From Candidatus Marithrix sp. Canyon 246 (lineage in GTDB: Bacteria > Pseudomonadota > Gammaproteobacteria > Beggiatoales > Beggiatoaceae), in assembly GCF_001723685.1 (NCBI RefSeq), contig NZ_MCBX01000003.1:164241-228240 (forward strand): a stretch of 64,000 nt of DNA, written 5' to 3'. Below the pieces are notes generated by a model, which was not told the origin of the DNA, ran no database searches, and was given only the letters and a program-made list of their open reading frames with translations. Positions 1 to 8,166 of the stretch are shown here, one piece after another. A program made the translations under genes and the position numbers. The stretch's first letter is position 1, and every line of letters begins with the position of its first letter.

Positions 1-1
1 T

Positions 2-2860
2 TTGAAATTAGGACAAAAATTATTACTTTCTGAACCAGCAAAACCCACAGTGGTTGCTGTGAATAATAAGGGTTTAGAACAACCAGCTTATCATGTAGTA
101 AAAAGTGGTGATTTTTTAGCTAAAATTGCAAAACAATATAACGTGAATTATATGAATTTAGCGCGTTGGAATAATATTGCTGCTCCTTATGCTTTGAAAT
201 TAGAACAAAAATTATTAGTTTCTGAACCTCCCAAAACTAAAAAACCCGAACCAGTTCCAGTGATTGATAAGCATCATATAGTAAAAAGCGGTGATTTTTT
301 AGCTAAAATTGCAAAACAATATAACGTGAATTATATGAATTTAGCGCGTTGGAATAATATTGCTGCTCCTTATGCTTTGAAATTAGGACAAAAATTATTA
401 GTTTCTGAACCACCAAAACCAACAGTGGTTGCTGTGATTGATCATGATAAGGATGGTGTTCCTGATGATAAGGATTTTTGTCAAAATACTACAACTGAAG
501 AAATTAGTAAGGGAATTGATAATATGGGTTGTGTTATCAAAACGCAAGAAAAACCGAAACAATCAGAACAACCAGCTTATCATGTAGTAAAAAGTGGTGA
601 TTTTTTAGCTAAAATTGCAAAACAATATAACGTGAATTATATGGATTTAGCGCGTTGGAATAATATTGCTGCTCCTTATGCTTTGAAATTAGGACAAAAA
701 TTATTAGTTTCTGAACCACCAAAACCAACAGTGGTTGCTGTGATTGATCATGATAAGGATGGTGTTCCTGATGATAAGGATTTTTGTCAAAATACTACAA
801 CTGAAGAAATTAGTAAGGGAATTGATAATATGGGTTGTGTTATCAAAACGCAAGAAAAACCGAAACAATCAGAACAACCAGCTTATCATGTAGTAAAAAG
901 TGGTGATTTTTTAGCTAAAATTGCAAAACAATATAACGTGAATTATATGGATTTAGCGCGTTGGAATAATATTGCTGCTCCTTATGCTTTGAAATTAGGA
1001 CAAAAATTATTAGTTTCTGAACCACCAAAACCAACAGTGGTTGCTGTGATTGATCATGATAAGGATGGTGTTCCTGATGATAAGGATTTTTGTCAAAATA
1101 CTACAACTGATGAAATTATTAAAGGAATTGATAATATGGGTTGTGTTATAAAAACGGAAGCAACACCGGAACAACCAGCTTATCATGTAGTAAAAAGCGG
1201 TGAAATATTATTTAATATTGCTAAAATTTATAAAGTCTATTATAAGGATTTAGCGCGTTGGAATAATATTCCTTATCCTTATGCTTTGAAATTAGGACAA
1301 AAATTATTAGTTTCTGAACCAGAAGCACCAGAAGCACCAGAAGCACCAGAAGAAACAATTATTGCTGTTCCTGATAATGACAAAGATGGTGTTAATGATG
1401 ATAAAGATTCTTGCCCCAATACCACTACTGATGAAATTATTAAAGGAGTTGATGATTTCGGTTGTGTTATCAAAACGGCAGAAAAACCAGCTTATCATAT
1501 AGTAAAAAGCGGCGATTTTTTAGCTAAAATTTCTAAACGTTATCGAATTTCTTATAAAGATCTAGCTCGTTGGAATAATTTACCGCGCCCTTACAATTTG
1601 AAACTAGGACAAAAATTAGTACTTTCTGCACCTCTTGATCAAGATCACGATGATGTTCCTGATGATAAAGATCATTGCCTTAATACCACTATTGAAGAAA
1701 TAGGTAAAGGTGTTGATGCTATGGGTTGTGTTATTAATACACCTGAAATTTCAAAAAATGAACCAGTATATCATATTGTAAAAAGGGGTGAAAGTTTATT
1801 TAAAATTTCTAGGTTGTATAAAGTGTCTTATACAGATCTTGCCCGTTGGAATAACATTTCCATATCTTCTTCATTGAATCTGGGTCAAAAATTATTAGTT
1901 TCCAAACCTATAGAGTCATTTTTAAGTGTGGATACAGATGAAGATGGGATTGATGATGACAAAGATCGTTGTCCAAATAATACTGAAGATGAAGTTATTA
2001 ATGGGGTTGATGAAAATGGTTGTGCTATTAAAATAGAAGATTATTTTGATTTTCCTAAAAAAAAAGTTTCTAAACCAGTATTAAGAACTACAAAAAAAAA
2101 GTTATTGTTTCATGATCGTTTAAGAAATGGCAATTTAGGACCACAAATGGTATGGATACCTGCTGGTTCGTTTAAGATGGGTGATCTGCAAGGAGGCGGT
2201 GAAAAAGATGAACAACCTATTCATAAAGTAGATATTAAACGCTTTGCAAGTTCTCGTTATGAAATAACATTTTCAGACTATGATAAATTTGCTACAGCCA
2301 CTAGACGCAAAAAACCACATGATGAAGGTTGGGGTAGAGGAATTAGACCAGTTATAAATGTTAATTGGGAAGATGCCAGAGCTTATTGTACATGGTTAAG
2401 TCGTGAAACTGGACATCACTACCGCCTGCCTACTGAAGCAGAATGGGAATATGCAGCTCGTGCTGGAAGCAAAACCAAATATTGGTGGGGAAATCGTATT
2501 GGAACTAACAATGCAACTTGTAATAAATGTAATTCTAAATGGGGCTGGGATGCTCAAAATATGACTGCACCAGTTGGTTCTTTTAAAGCGAATCCATTTG
2601 GATTATATGATACAGTTGGTAATGTTTATGAATGGACTTGTTCTGCATATGGAGTAGAACTAAAAGCTAATAAAAAAGAACTGGTAAAATATAATGGCAA
2701 AGAACAGACTTGTGTGAATAGAAAAACTAAAAATAAATTCAGAGTTATTCGTGGCGGGCATTGGTTAAGCGATCCTGAAGATAATCGTGCCGCACACCGT
2801 TTTGAGTCTTGGTTAGGTTATCGGGTTAATTTTATTGGATTTAGAGTTGTAAGAGAATAA
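2..2860 (+). CDS. LysM / TSP3-repeat / FGE-sulfatase surface protein (5' partial)
   Basis: The reading frame is open to the window edge, and the first residues are the tail of another LysM repeat, so the true start lies upstream. Visible: seven complete LysM-like repeats (about residues 30, 89, 192, 294, 393, 497 and 589 onward; HIVKSGD...LARWNN...LKLGQKL), alternating with six calcium-binding TSP3-like repeats (DxDxDGVxDDxD...GC). A C-terminal formylglycine-generating-enzyme-like domain follows (about 715-952; PAGSFKMG, RLPTEAEWEYAAR, GNVYEW, RGGHW, GFRVVRE). LysM binds peptidoglycan-like glycans and TSP3 binds calcium, so a secreted or cell-surface role is inferred. Catalytic FGE activity is not assured: the domain is often a non-enzymatic fold in such proteins. 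Repeats 3 and 4 are nearly identical in DNA. Confidence 0.85.
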   Translation: MKLGQKLLLSEPAKPTVVAVNNKGLEQPAYHVVKSGDFLAKIAKQYNVNYMNLARWNNIAAPYALKLEQKLLVSEPPKTKKPEPVPVIDKHHIVKSGDFLAKIAKQYNVNYMNLARWNNIAAPYALKLGQKLLVSEPPKPTVVAVIDHDKDGVPDDKDFCQNTTTEEISKGIDNMGCVIKTQEKPKQSEQPAYHVVKSGDFLAKIAKQYNVNYMDLARWNNIAAPYALKLGQKLLVSEPPKPTVVAVIDHDKDGVPDDKDFCQNTTTEEISKGIDNMGCVIKTQEKPKQSEQPAYHVVKSGDFLAKIAKQYNVNYMDLARWNNIAAPYALKLGQKLLVSEPPKPTVVAVIDHDKDGVPDDKDFCQNTTTDEIIKGIDNMGCVIKTEATPEQPAYHVVKSGEILFNIAKIYKVYYKDLARWNNIPYPYALKLGQKLLVSEPEAPEAPEAPEETIIAVPDNDKDGVNDDKDSCPNTTTDEIIKGVDDFGCVIKTAEKPAYHIVKSGDFLAKISKRYRISYKDLARWNNLPRPYNLKLGQKLVLSAPLDQDHDDVPDDKDHCLNTTIEEIGKGVDAMGCVINTPEISKNEPVYHIVKRGESLFKISRLYKVSYTDLARWNNISISSSLNLGQKLLVSKPIESFLSVDTDEDGIDDDKDRCPNNTEDEVINGVDENGCAIKIEDYFDFPKKKVSKPVLRTTKKKLLFHDRLRNGNLGPQMVWIPAGSFKMGDLQGGGEKDEQPIHKVDIKRFASSRYEITFSDYDKFATATRRKKPHDEGWGRGIRPVINVNWEDARAYCTWLSRETGHHYRLPTEAEWEYAARAGSKTKYWWGNRIGTNNATCNKCNSKWGWDAQNMTAPVGSFKANPFGLYDTVGNVYEWTCSAYGVELKANKKELVKYNGKEQTCVNRKTKNKFRVIRGGHWLSDPEDNRAAHRFESWLGYRVNFIGFRVVRE
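400..1110 (+). repeat. 306-bp tandem repeat inside the LysM/TSP3 gene
   Basis: The same DNA string (gattgatcatgataagg) begins at 436, 742 and 1048, a period of exactly 306 bp or 102 codons, one LysM plus one TSP3 unit. The copies differ by very few bases, so the expansion is recent or kept homogeneous by recombination. Confidence 0.9.
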
Positions 2861-2918
2861 AAATGAAAAGCTCGCCCATCAAATTCAGTATAGTTAATAA
2901 TATAAGAGGAGATTTAAA

Positions 2919-3942
2919 ATGATTTTTGATCTTGAAATTGAAAATTTTAGATGTTTTGGTAAATCGTATCTGTCTGGATTTGGTCAAATTAATTTGATCG
3001 GTGGTCAAAATAATGTTGGCAAAACGGCTTTTTTGGAGGCTTTGTATTTAAATCATTCGCCTCAAGTTTCCACTCTAATGCAGCTTAGAGGAATTAATCA
3101 AGATGTGATAACTGCTTATCCGGCTAAGGCTTGGAATAATTTATTCTTAAATCAACAGAAAAATGCTACCATTAATATTAAATCAGTTAATGAGGATAAT
3201 ATTACTAATATTATTAGTATGAATGTTGGTCTGAGATTTTATTACATAATGATAAATCTAAAATTTCTACCTTAAACTTAATCTATCAAAACGGCGAACC
3301 TTTATCTTCTTTAGTGGCACATTCTAAAGGCATTTTAGTCAAAGCCAATAGTGAATACTCAGATAATCTTCCTTTTAAACAGATTTATTGGATACCAGCG
3401 TCAGGTAATTCTTCTGAGCAAAACTTAGCCAGACTTTATGATCAATCTTATTTAGATGGTAATAATGATAAAGTCATGAAAGCATTCAAAATCATTGATT
3501 CATCTATATTAGATGTAAGAACTTTGACACTTGGAACTCCGCTGATTTATTTAGCTAGGAAAGATGAAAACCTTATGCCTTTATCTGTTTTTGGCGAATC
3601 TTTAAATAGGGTAGCTGATTTATTTCTGAAATTGGTGAATGATCGAGGAGGTATTTTGCTGATAGATGAAATCGAAAATGCGATTCATCATATTCATCAA
3701 TCCAAATTATGGGAAATGTTATTTGAATTAGCCACTGAATTTAATGTCCAAATATTTGCCACAACTCATAGCTTAGAAATGCTTAAAGCATTTACACAAG
3801 TATCTTCCGCTCAAGATAAAGTTGTGGTTATTATTTTGAGTTTGCGCGTCATGTTCACACTAATCAAATTATTGGGATGAAATATGATATGGAGGTTTTA
3901 GATTATGGATTAAAGCGCAAAAAAGGAGTTAGAGGTGAGTAA
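2919..3942 (+). pseudogene. Frameshifted AAA/SMC-like ATPase
   Basis: The N-terminal part (2919-3275) has the ABC/RecF-like start FDLEIENFRCFG and Walker A GGQNNVGKT. Its frame breaks near 3224. The coding sense then continues in another frame, where WSEILLHNDKSK leads into 3314-3880 with Walker B LLIDEIENA and the switch motif ATTHS. A second break near 3830 shifts the C-terminus (YYFEFARHVHTNQIIG) to a stop at 3942. The parts together make one ATPase of about 340 aa, the kind usually paired with a TOPRIM-like partner, and such a fragment overlaps its end. Two frameshifts make a functional product unlikely unless they are sequencing errors. Confidence 0.8.
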
Positions 3943-4102
3943 TGTTTTAATAGTGGAAAGTGAAAATGATAAATACTTTGTAGAAACATTAATCGAACAC
4001 TGGCAATATGCCAATATTACTCTGAATTCACCTATTTTAGTTGTTTACTATAGTTTTATCATTACCACGCGCCTGCTTCCAGTTTTAAGAGAAGAATCTT
4101 GA
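3935..4102 (+). pseudogene. TOPRIM-like (DUF3226-type) fragment
   Basis: A GTG-started 55-codon frame overlaps the ATPase end by 8 bp. Its N-terminus VLIVESENDKYFVETLIEHW looks like the start of DUF3226/TOPRIM-like proteins that pair with ATPases of the upstream type. It runs into GC-richer DNA containing the inverted repeat 4065-4073/4107-4115 and stops. A further stretch of coding style to about 4221 (ESKVANLLSYIDLSKRDYP, then stop) may be its displaced tail. The domain identity rests on a short motif. Confidence 0.45.
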
Positions 4103-4115
4103 CGCTGGCGCGTGG
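4065..4115. repeat. GC-rich inverted repeat
   Basis: The arms ccacgcgcc (4065-4073) and ggcgcgtgg (4107-4115) are perfect reverse complements around a 33-base loop. The local GC content is clearly above the surroundings and interrupts the TOPRIM-like frame, so it is probably an inserted element. Confidence 0.5.
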
Positions 4116-4248
4116 GATACCCAGGAGGTGCCAGCTAACCGGAGAAATTATTGAAAGCAAGGTAGCTAATTTATTGTCTTATATTGATTTATCTAAAAGA
4201 GATTATCCTTGTTATTTTTAATTGAATATTGCAGATATAACAGACAAC

Positions 4249-4533
4249 ATGATTATCCAGAAAATTAGGTCTATACGCAAGTCAAAAGGTTGGTCACTGT
4301 CTGTGAATGGATATGCTAATATTGAACGCGGCGAAACTGATGTACAAGTTTCTAGGCTGGAACAAATTGCTGAGACTTTCGGGATGGGATTATTGGAATT
4401 ATTTAATTTTGGTGAAAAAAATGAATTTGAACATGAATTAGAAAAAGCCCGTCTTCTATTGCAACAACAGCAAAAAGAAAATAATTATCTAAAGGAAATT
4501 ATAGCTAATCTTATGAAAAATGAAAGCGAATAA
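4249..4533 (+). CDS. Truncated XRE-type helix-turn-helix protein with coiled-coil tail
   Basis: 94 aa from the ATG at 4249; a TTG nine codons upstream is less likely. The protein starts as an XRE regulator (KIRSIRKSKGWS) and resumes with SVNGYANIERGETDV. The roughly ten residues that normally form the turn and first part of the recognition helix are missing, so an in-frame deletion has removed part of the DNA-binding unit. The rest (SRLEQIAETFGM, then a Glu/Gln/Lys-rich helix) matches the family's small coiled-coil tail. DNA binding is doubtful; dimerisation may remain. Confidence 0.6.
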   Translation: MIIQKIRSIRKSKGWSLSVNGYANIERGETDVQVSRLEQIAETFGMGLLELFNFGEKNEFEHELEKARLLLQQQQKENNYLKEIIANLMKNESE

Positions 4534-4537
4534 TTTT

Positions 4538-4560
4538 ATGACAGGCTTTAATCCTGTCAT
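4538..4560. terminator. Hairpin between convergent genes
   Basis: The palindrome atgacagg...cctgtcat lies between the XRE-like gene (+) and the DUF29 gene (-). It has no T-run, so a terminator role is only suggested by its place. Its cctgtca arm resembles the widespread 33-bp palindrome family. Confidence 0.35.
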
Positions 4561-4565
4561 AACTG

Positions 4566-5003
4566 CTAGCCGGGATAAAATTCATCCAGTAAGATTTGTT
4601 TAATTGTATATTCACAGGCTGTTGCAAATTGGCTTGTCGCTAAGCCAGTTTCTGCTTTCGCTAATTTAACCGCGTCAGGATAGGCTTTTATCATCAAAGT
4701 TTCAAGTTGATTCTTAAGACTAGGGCTATCTTCCAATTGTTTTTCAATTTTATAGCGTTGTTCCACAATTGAGCCTCGCCAACTGTTACTGCGATGTGTT
4801 GGCTGATATTGCCACTTGAGTAGATGAGCCAACAATATCACAAGCCGGCTTAAAAGTTCACGCCTATCGCGTTTTGCCATACTTTCTAATTCATCAAGTA
4901 AAATTTCCGTATTAAGCTCAGACAAACGTCCCTGTTTGAGTAAATTTATTGTATGTTCTAGCCACCCATAAAAATCTTTTTCATATAATACTTGGTTAAA
5001 CAT
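4566..5003 (-). CDS. DUF29 family protein
   Basis: 145 aa, the full family length. Typical features are the YEKDFYGWLEHTINLLKQGRL start, DELESMAKRDRRELLSRL, the HLLKWQYQP motif and the late YPDAVKLA segment. DUF29 proteins are common in cyanobacteria and filamentous sulfur bacteria; their function is unknown. The gene lies 8 bp downstream of the DUF971 gene on the same strand, so the two are probably co-transcribed. No catalytic motif is evident. Confidence 0.85.
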   Translation of the reverse strand: MFNQVLYEKDFYGWLEHTINLLKQGRLSELNTEILLDELESMAKRDRRELLSRLVILLAHLLKWQYQPTHRSNSWRGSIVEQRYKIEKQLEDSPSLKNQLETLMIKAYPDAVKLAKAETGLATSQFATACEYTIKQILLDEFYPG

Positions 5004-5011
5004 CTTTAATC

Positions 5012-5386
5012 CTAAATGGACGCATATGCTGGACCGCGTTTTTGCCCTGCTTTTTCTAACTTATCCAAATATTCTTGCCACAATTGATCATGATTTTTAC
5101 CGATATTATATAACCATTCCCAAGAATAAATTCCTGAATCATGATCATCGTCAAAAACTAATTGTACAGCATAAGTACCAACAGGTACAATTTTATCAAT
5201 ATTTATATCAGCCTTACCAACTTGTAAGACAGCTTGATCAGGGGAATGCCCACGCACTTCGGCTGAAGGTGAAGAGATTCTTAAATATTCACAGCTTAAT
5301 TCAAACTGTTCACCATTATCAAAGCTGATTTCTAAAATCTTAGATTTTTGATGTAATTCTATATTAGTAGGGATTGGATTTTTCAT
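5012..5386 (-). CDS. DUF971 (gamma-butyrobetaine hydroxylase-like N-terminal) protein
   Basis: 124 aa. The protein shows the DUF971 signature: ISFDNGEQFELSCEYLRISSPSAEVRGH and a late YAVQLVFDDDHDSGIYSWEWLY. In eukaryotes this fold is a zinc-binding domain at the N-terminus of gamma-butyrobetaine hydroxylases. The bacterial stand-alone form is often linked to iron-sulfur or protein-quality genes, without firm function. A truncated duplicate of its 5' end lies at 6036-6127. Confidence 0.85.
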   Translation of the reverse strand: MKNPIPTNIELHQKSKILEISFDNGEQFELSCEYLRISSPSAEVRGHSPDQAVLQVGKADINIDKIVPVGTYAVQLVFDDDHDSGIYSWEWLYNIGKNHDQLWQEYLDKLEKAGQKRGPAYASI

Positions 5387-5416
5387 AATATCAAAGATAA
5401 GATTAAAAACTGATTT
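5325..5416. repeat. Duplicated segment, copy 1 (5' end of DUF971 gene)
   Basis: About 90 bp here recur almost exactly 711 bp away at 6036-6127, in the same orientation. The segment holds the first about 20 codons of the DUF971 gene and its upstream DNA. Confidence 0.85.
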
Positions 5417-5463
5417 TACAATAGTAAAAGTGTTATAAACAACAGCGAGGTTAAATTATATCC

Positions 5464-5718
5464 TTATTCATTGGCAAGTAACAATCGGTCAGCATGTTGA
5501 TGCTTATATAAAGCCATTGCTTCAAGTTCGCCTTTTCCCAAACCTTGAGCTACAATGATAAATTTAGATAAATCAATATCAATGATTTTATCAAATAGAT
5601 AATTTCTTAATGCACTTGCTTGAGGAACTTGTATTTCATCGAATAATGTATCCAGCCAATGAAGTCCATTACAAGCAGCAATAGCAATAAGGGCGGATGT
5701 GTCTGCAATAATTAACAT
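5464..5718 (-). pseudogene. Truncated PIN-domain toxin (DUF3368-like)
   Basis: 84 aa. The start MLIIADTSALIAIA carries the first PIN aspartate, and GELEAMAL carries the central acidic residue. The frame ends at DRLLLANE, where the family continues with the third acidic cluster (DD..AR); normal length is about 150 aa. The middle also looks shortened (VPQASALRNYL). It overlaps the stop of the upstream UPF0175 gene by 1 bp, the usual antitoxin-toxin order. It is probably inactive as a ribonuclease. Confidence 0.7.
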
Positions 5719-5972
5719 CAGGAAATTTGGCGCAAATCAGCAAGTTCAGCATCTAAACTTTCAGGTGAATAATTCAAAATTGGTATATTATGTTTTTTGC
5801 ATTCTGCTATAAAAGCATAACGATCTATTCCTGCTAATTCTGTAGCTGCTCCTGCTGATAATTTACCAGATCTAAATAAAGCTAATGCAGCATAAAGCTT
5901 CAATGTAACACCTATTTATAGTGGTGTTTTGTTAAAAGCAAATTGTTCTGGTATATCTAATGTAACTTGCAT
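5718..5972 (-). pseudogene. UPF0175 antitoxin with in-frame stop codon
   Basis: The true family start is the ATG at 5972 (MQVTLDIPEQFAFNKTPL). Codon 19 is TAA (5918-5916), and the same frame continues as IGVTLKLYAALALFRSGKLSAGAATELAGIDRYAF to the stop at 5718. One nonsense change therefore separates a full UPF0175 antitoxin from a 61-residue remnant that could restart at the TTG at 5903. It partners the truncated PIN toxin that follows. Confidence 0.75.
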
Positions 5973-6035
5973 GTTAATTACTCCAAAATACATTACAAAC
6001 TTAAATTACCCAAGTGCGTAACATTAGTTAATACA

Positions 6036-6127
6036 CTGATTTCTAAAATCTTAGATTTTTGATGTAATTCTATATTAGTAGGGATTGGATTTTTCATAAT
6101 GTCAAAGATAAGATCAAAATCTCATTT
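6036..6127 (-). pseudogene. Duplicated 5' fragment of the DUF971 gene
   Basis: Copy 2 of the segment at 5325-5416, with the ATG at 6097 and codons reading MKNPIPTNIELHQKSKILEIS before homology ends. It adjoins the 3' end of nfi, whose last codons share the attttacaatag string. The DUF971 gene may originally have followed nfi directly before the toxin-antitoxin block was inserted. Confidence 0.75.
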
Positions 6128-6790
6128 TACAATAGATACATTTTTCGCATAAGCCCTAGCCATTTGATCAGCGCGGCGTAATGGTTCACAGATTCTATAT
6201 TTTGGACTTAATTGCAAGATTATATTTATGGCTGTATTAAGAGTTATTTTATTGCCAATACTTACAAAAACTGGCTTTATATTATCTTGTGTACGTAGAA
6301 CTTTACCAACTATTTCTTGTTTTAAAAAAACTGCTAAACAACTACCACGTTTTTCAGCTAAATTTCCTTGGTATGGCAATAAACTACGCTTAGCACAACC
6401 AATAACTGGCAAATTAGTTTGAACACCTAACCAACAAGCCACTCCAAAACGACGCGGATGAGCAATACCATGCCCATCTACGATTAATAAAGCTGGATTT
6501 AAATTCAATTTTTTTTGTACTAACTGTATGATTTCTAAAAGAGGTGGACCCTCTCTAAAGCAAAAAAATTGTGGAATATATTCCATCTCAACACTGGTTT
6601 TTTCTACATAAGTATCAATTATTTCACCAGCATAAGTTTGAATATCCACAGCAACAAAAGCAATATTATCAAGATATTGAATATCCAAACTAAAAATAAG
6701 ATCACTTGATTTGAATCTATGATCCTCATTAGGAATAATAACCTGCTTGGCTAATTGTTGTTGTAAATTAGATAATTTATTTAAATCCAT
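6122..6790 (-). CDS. nfi: Endonuclease V
   Basis: 222 aa, full length. Endonuclease V cleaves the second phosphodiester bond 3' to deoxyinosine and other deaminated bases, starting repair. Seen: the first catalytic aspartate in FSLDIQ (D36), YIPQFFCFREGP, VDGHGIAHPRRFGVA with the second catalytic Asp and the His-Pro-Arg-Arg loop, and PVIGCAKRSL. Usual lengths are 220-230 aa. The start (MDLNKLSN) is duplicated with its upstream DNA at 6937-6968, across the palindromes. A deleted copy of this gene lies at 9461-9535. Confidence 0.93.
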   Translation of the reverse strand: MDLNKLSNLQQQLAKQVIIPNEDHRFKSSDLIFSLDIQYLDNIAFVAVDIQTYAGEIIDTYVEKTSVEMEYIPQFFCFREGPPLLEIIQLVQKKLNLNPALLIVDGHGIAHPRRFGVACWLGVQTNLPVIGCAKRSLLPYQGNLAEKRGSCLAVFLKQEIVGKVLRTQDNIKPVFVSIGNKITLNTAINIILQLSPKYRICEPLRRADQMARAYAKNVSIVK

Positions 6791-6818
6791 AATTCTACTG
6801 ATACCGATTTTGGCCTAA

Positions 6819-6851
6819 AGACCTGACAGGTTTTAAAAACCTGTCAGGTCT
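6819..6851. repeat. 33-bp palindrome, copy 1
   Basis: Perfect-arm palindrome (agacctgacagg...cctgtcaggtct, centre ttttaaaaa). It is followed by an 18-bp flank gatacgaagtctattgtt (6852-6869), giving a 51-bp tandem unit with copy 2. Confidence 0.95.
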
Positions 6852-6869
6852 GATACGAAGTCTATTGTT

Positions 6870-6902
6870 AGACCTGACAGGTTTTAAAAACCTGTCAGGT
6901 CT
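6870..6902. repeat. 33-bp palindrome, copy 2
   Basis: Identical to copy 1 and followed by the same 18-bp flank (6903-6920). It lies between the ydeP remnant and nfi, both read on the minus strand. Confidence 0.95.
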
Positions 6903-6936
6903 GATACGAAGTCTATTGTTCTAATTTATCATAGCT

Positions 6937-7909
6937 TTAAATCCATAATTCTACTAACACCGATTTATAACTAGGTGTTTTGCTACGTTGGTCAGTTGTT
7001 TTTGGAATCAGTACATTAGATTCAGGAAAATAAGTTAGCAGATTGCCGGCTGGAATATCGAAAGAGCGTACTTTCAGAGCAAGCATCTTGCCTGTTCACG
7101 ATATATGTCTTCTTGTTCATAAATAATCGTATTGAATTGCCCCTCACTGCGCACCGATGTCATGCGATAAGTTTTATCAGTTTGTCTGTATTCAGGAATC
7201 GCAATTACGCGGAAAAAAGCTTTACCATTTGTTGTCGGAAAGTCTGGTTTATGGAAAGTACGCCCATCAATTTGAAATTCTTCGCGCTTTTCCATAGCTT
7301 CAAATCCGGGAATGCTATTAGCAATGGCATCACGAATGTTGGCATGTTTGGCAAATACTGAAAAGTCGAAAATATCTTTAGCAATCACCGCGCAAGCAAG
7401 CTGATTAATCAATTCCACTTCTGAACGTAGTTCTGGAAAACGATAAATTCCGCCTTCGCTGATACGCACATAGTTGACGAAGCCATTATGTTGCGTAATC
7501 CCCATGCCCCAAGCAAAAACGGCTTTTTTAGCTGTTATATATAACTCGGCTACTTTTTCAAATGTGGCTTGATCAAGCCCTGATTGTTTAGTGATGCTAT
7601 GCCAACTGGTATTTTCAATATCAACAGCATAGGCTGCAAAACCTCTGAGCCGCCACCAAGCATGGAACGCCAATCACTTGGCAAAGTAAAATTGACTAAA
7701 CCTTTTTCTGTTACTGGATTGATAATAATTACCTGACCATCTGCTTGTTTATAAAGCGGCGTGGTGAGACGACCATCAAGCTTATCTAAATCACAACTTT
7801 TACAAGTATTTTTAGCATATAAGGCTTGTAATGAAGGGCTGATTCCCATCTGGCGTGCAACTTTAAGGGTATAAGCTAAAGCTGCTGTACCACCAACTGT
7901 TTTTTTCAT
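6937..7909 (-). pseudogene. Decayed YdeP-type molybdopterin oxidoreductase
   Basis: Pieces of a FdhF/YdeP-like molybdopterin enzyme (about 750 aa when whole) occur in order. They are an N-terminal part with CKSCDLDKLDGRLTTPL, then IIINPVTEKGLVNFTLP, then after a frameshift near 7670 the SGLDQATFEKVAELYITAKKAVFAWGMGITQH segment. TVRSEGQFN-like MTSVRSEGQFNTIIYEQEDIYRE follows. After another break near 7074 comes the tail FDIPAGNLLTYFPESNVLIP...TPSYKSVLVEL, with a stop at 6937. The middle has large deletions, so the enzyme cannot work. A copy of its 5' end lies at 45470-45580 in opposite orientation. Confidence 0.85.
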
Positions 7910-8061
7910 TAGATTTTTCCCTTGCGAATATATTTATATGAACCATAAAAATAAAAAATATAACAAAACTCTCCAGCAAGCATTCTATATAAACATAAAG
8001 AAAAATTTTTTTTCTATTGAAAACCATTTAATGGCCATTATATTTATAGCAAAGGCCGTTT

Positions 8062-8134
8062 AATCCGTTTATTCCGTTAATCCGTTGTACTATTTTTTTT
8101 ATTAAGTACAACGGATTTTCCGAATAAACGGATT
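8062..8134. mobile_element. MITE-like palindrome upstream of LamG gene 1
   Basis: Two 30-bp arms (8062-8091 and 8105-8134; outer aatccgtttattc) pair with about four mismatches around a short A/T loop. The two other copies of this upstream region (42600-42640 and 45300-45345) lack it and read straight across, so they are empty sites. It has no coding capacity. Confidence 0.75.
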
Positions 8135-8166
8135 GACACAATTTAACTCTTAAAGGACAAACTTTC

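Noticed and set aside
2..1110. A CRISPR-like or noncoding tandem repeat
   Set aside because: The 306-bp period is a whole number of codons and encodes LysM plus TSP3 units in one open frame.
5026..5328. A 100-codon plus-strand frame opposite the DUF971 gene
   Set aside because: It is a shadow of a well supported gene on the other strand with no independent signal.
6819..6920. A two-spacer CRISPR array
   Set aside because: The repeats are palindromic, the 18-bp interval is identical in both places, and there are no cas genes; it is a dispersed palindrome family.
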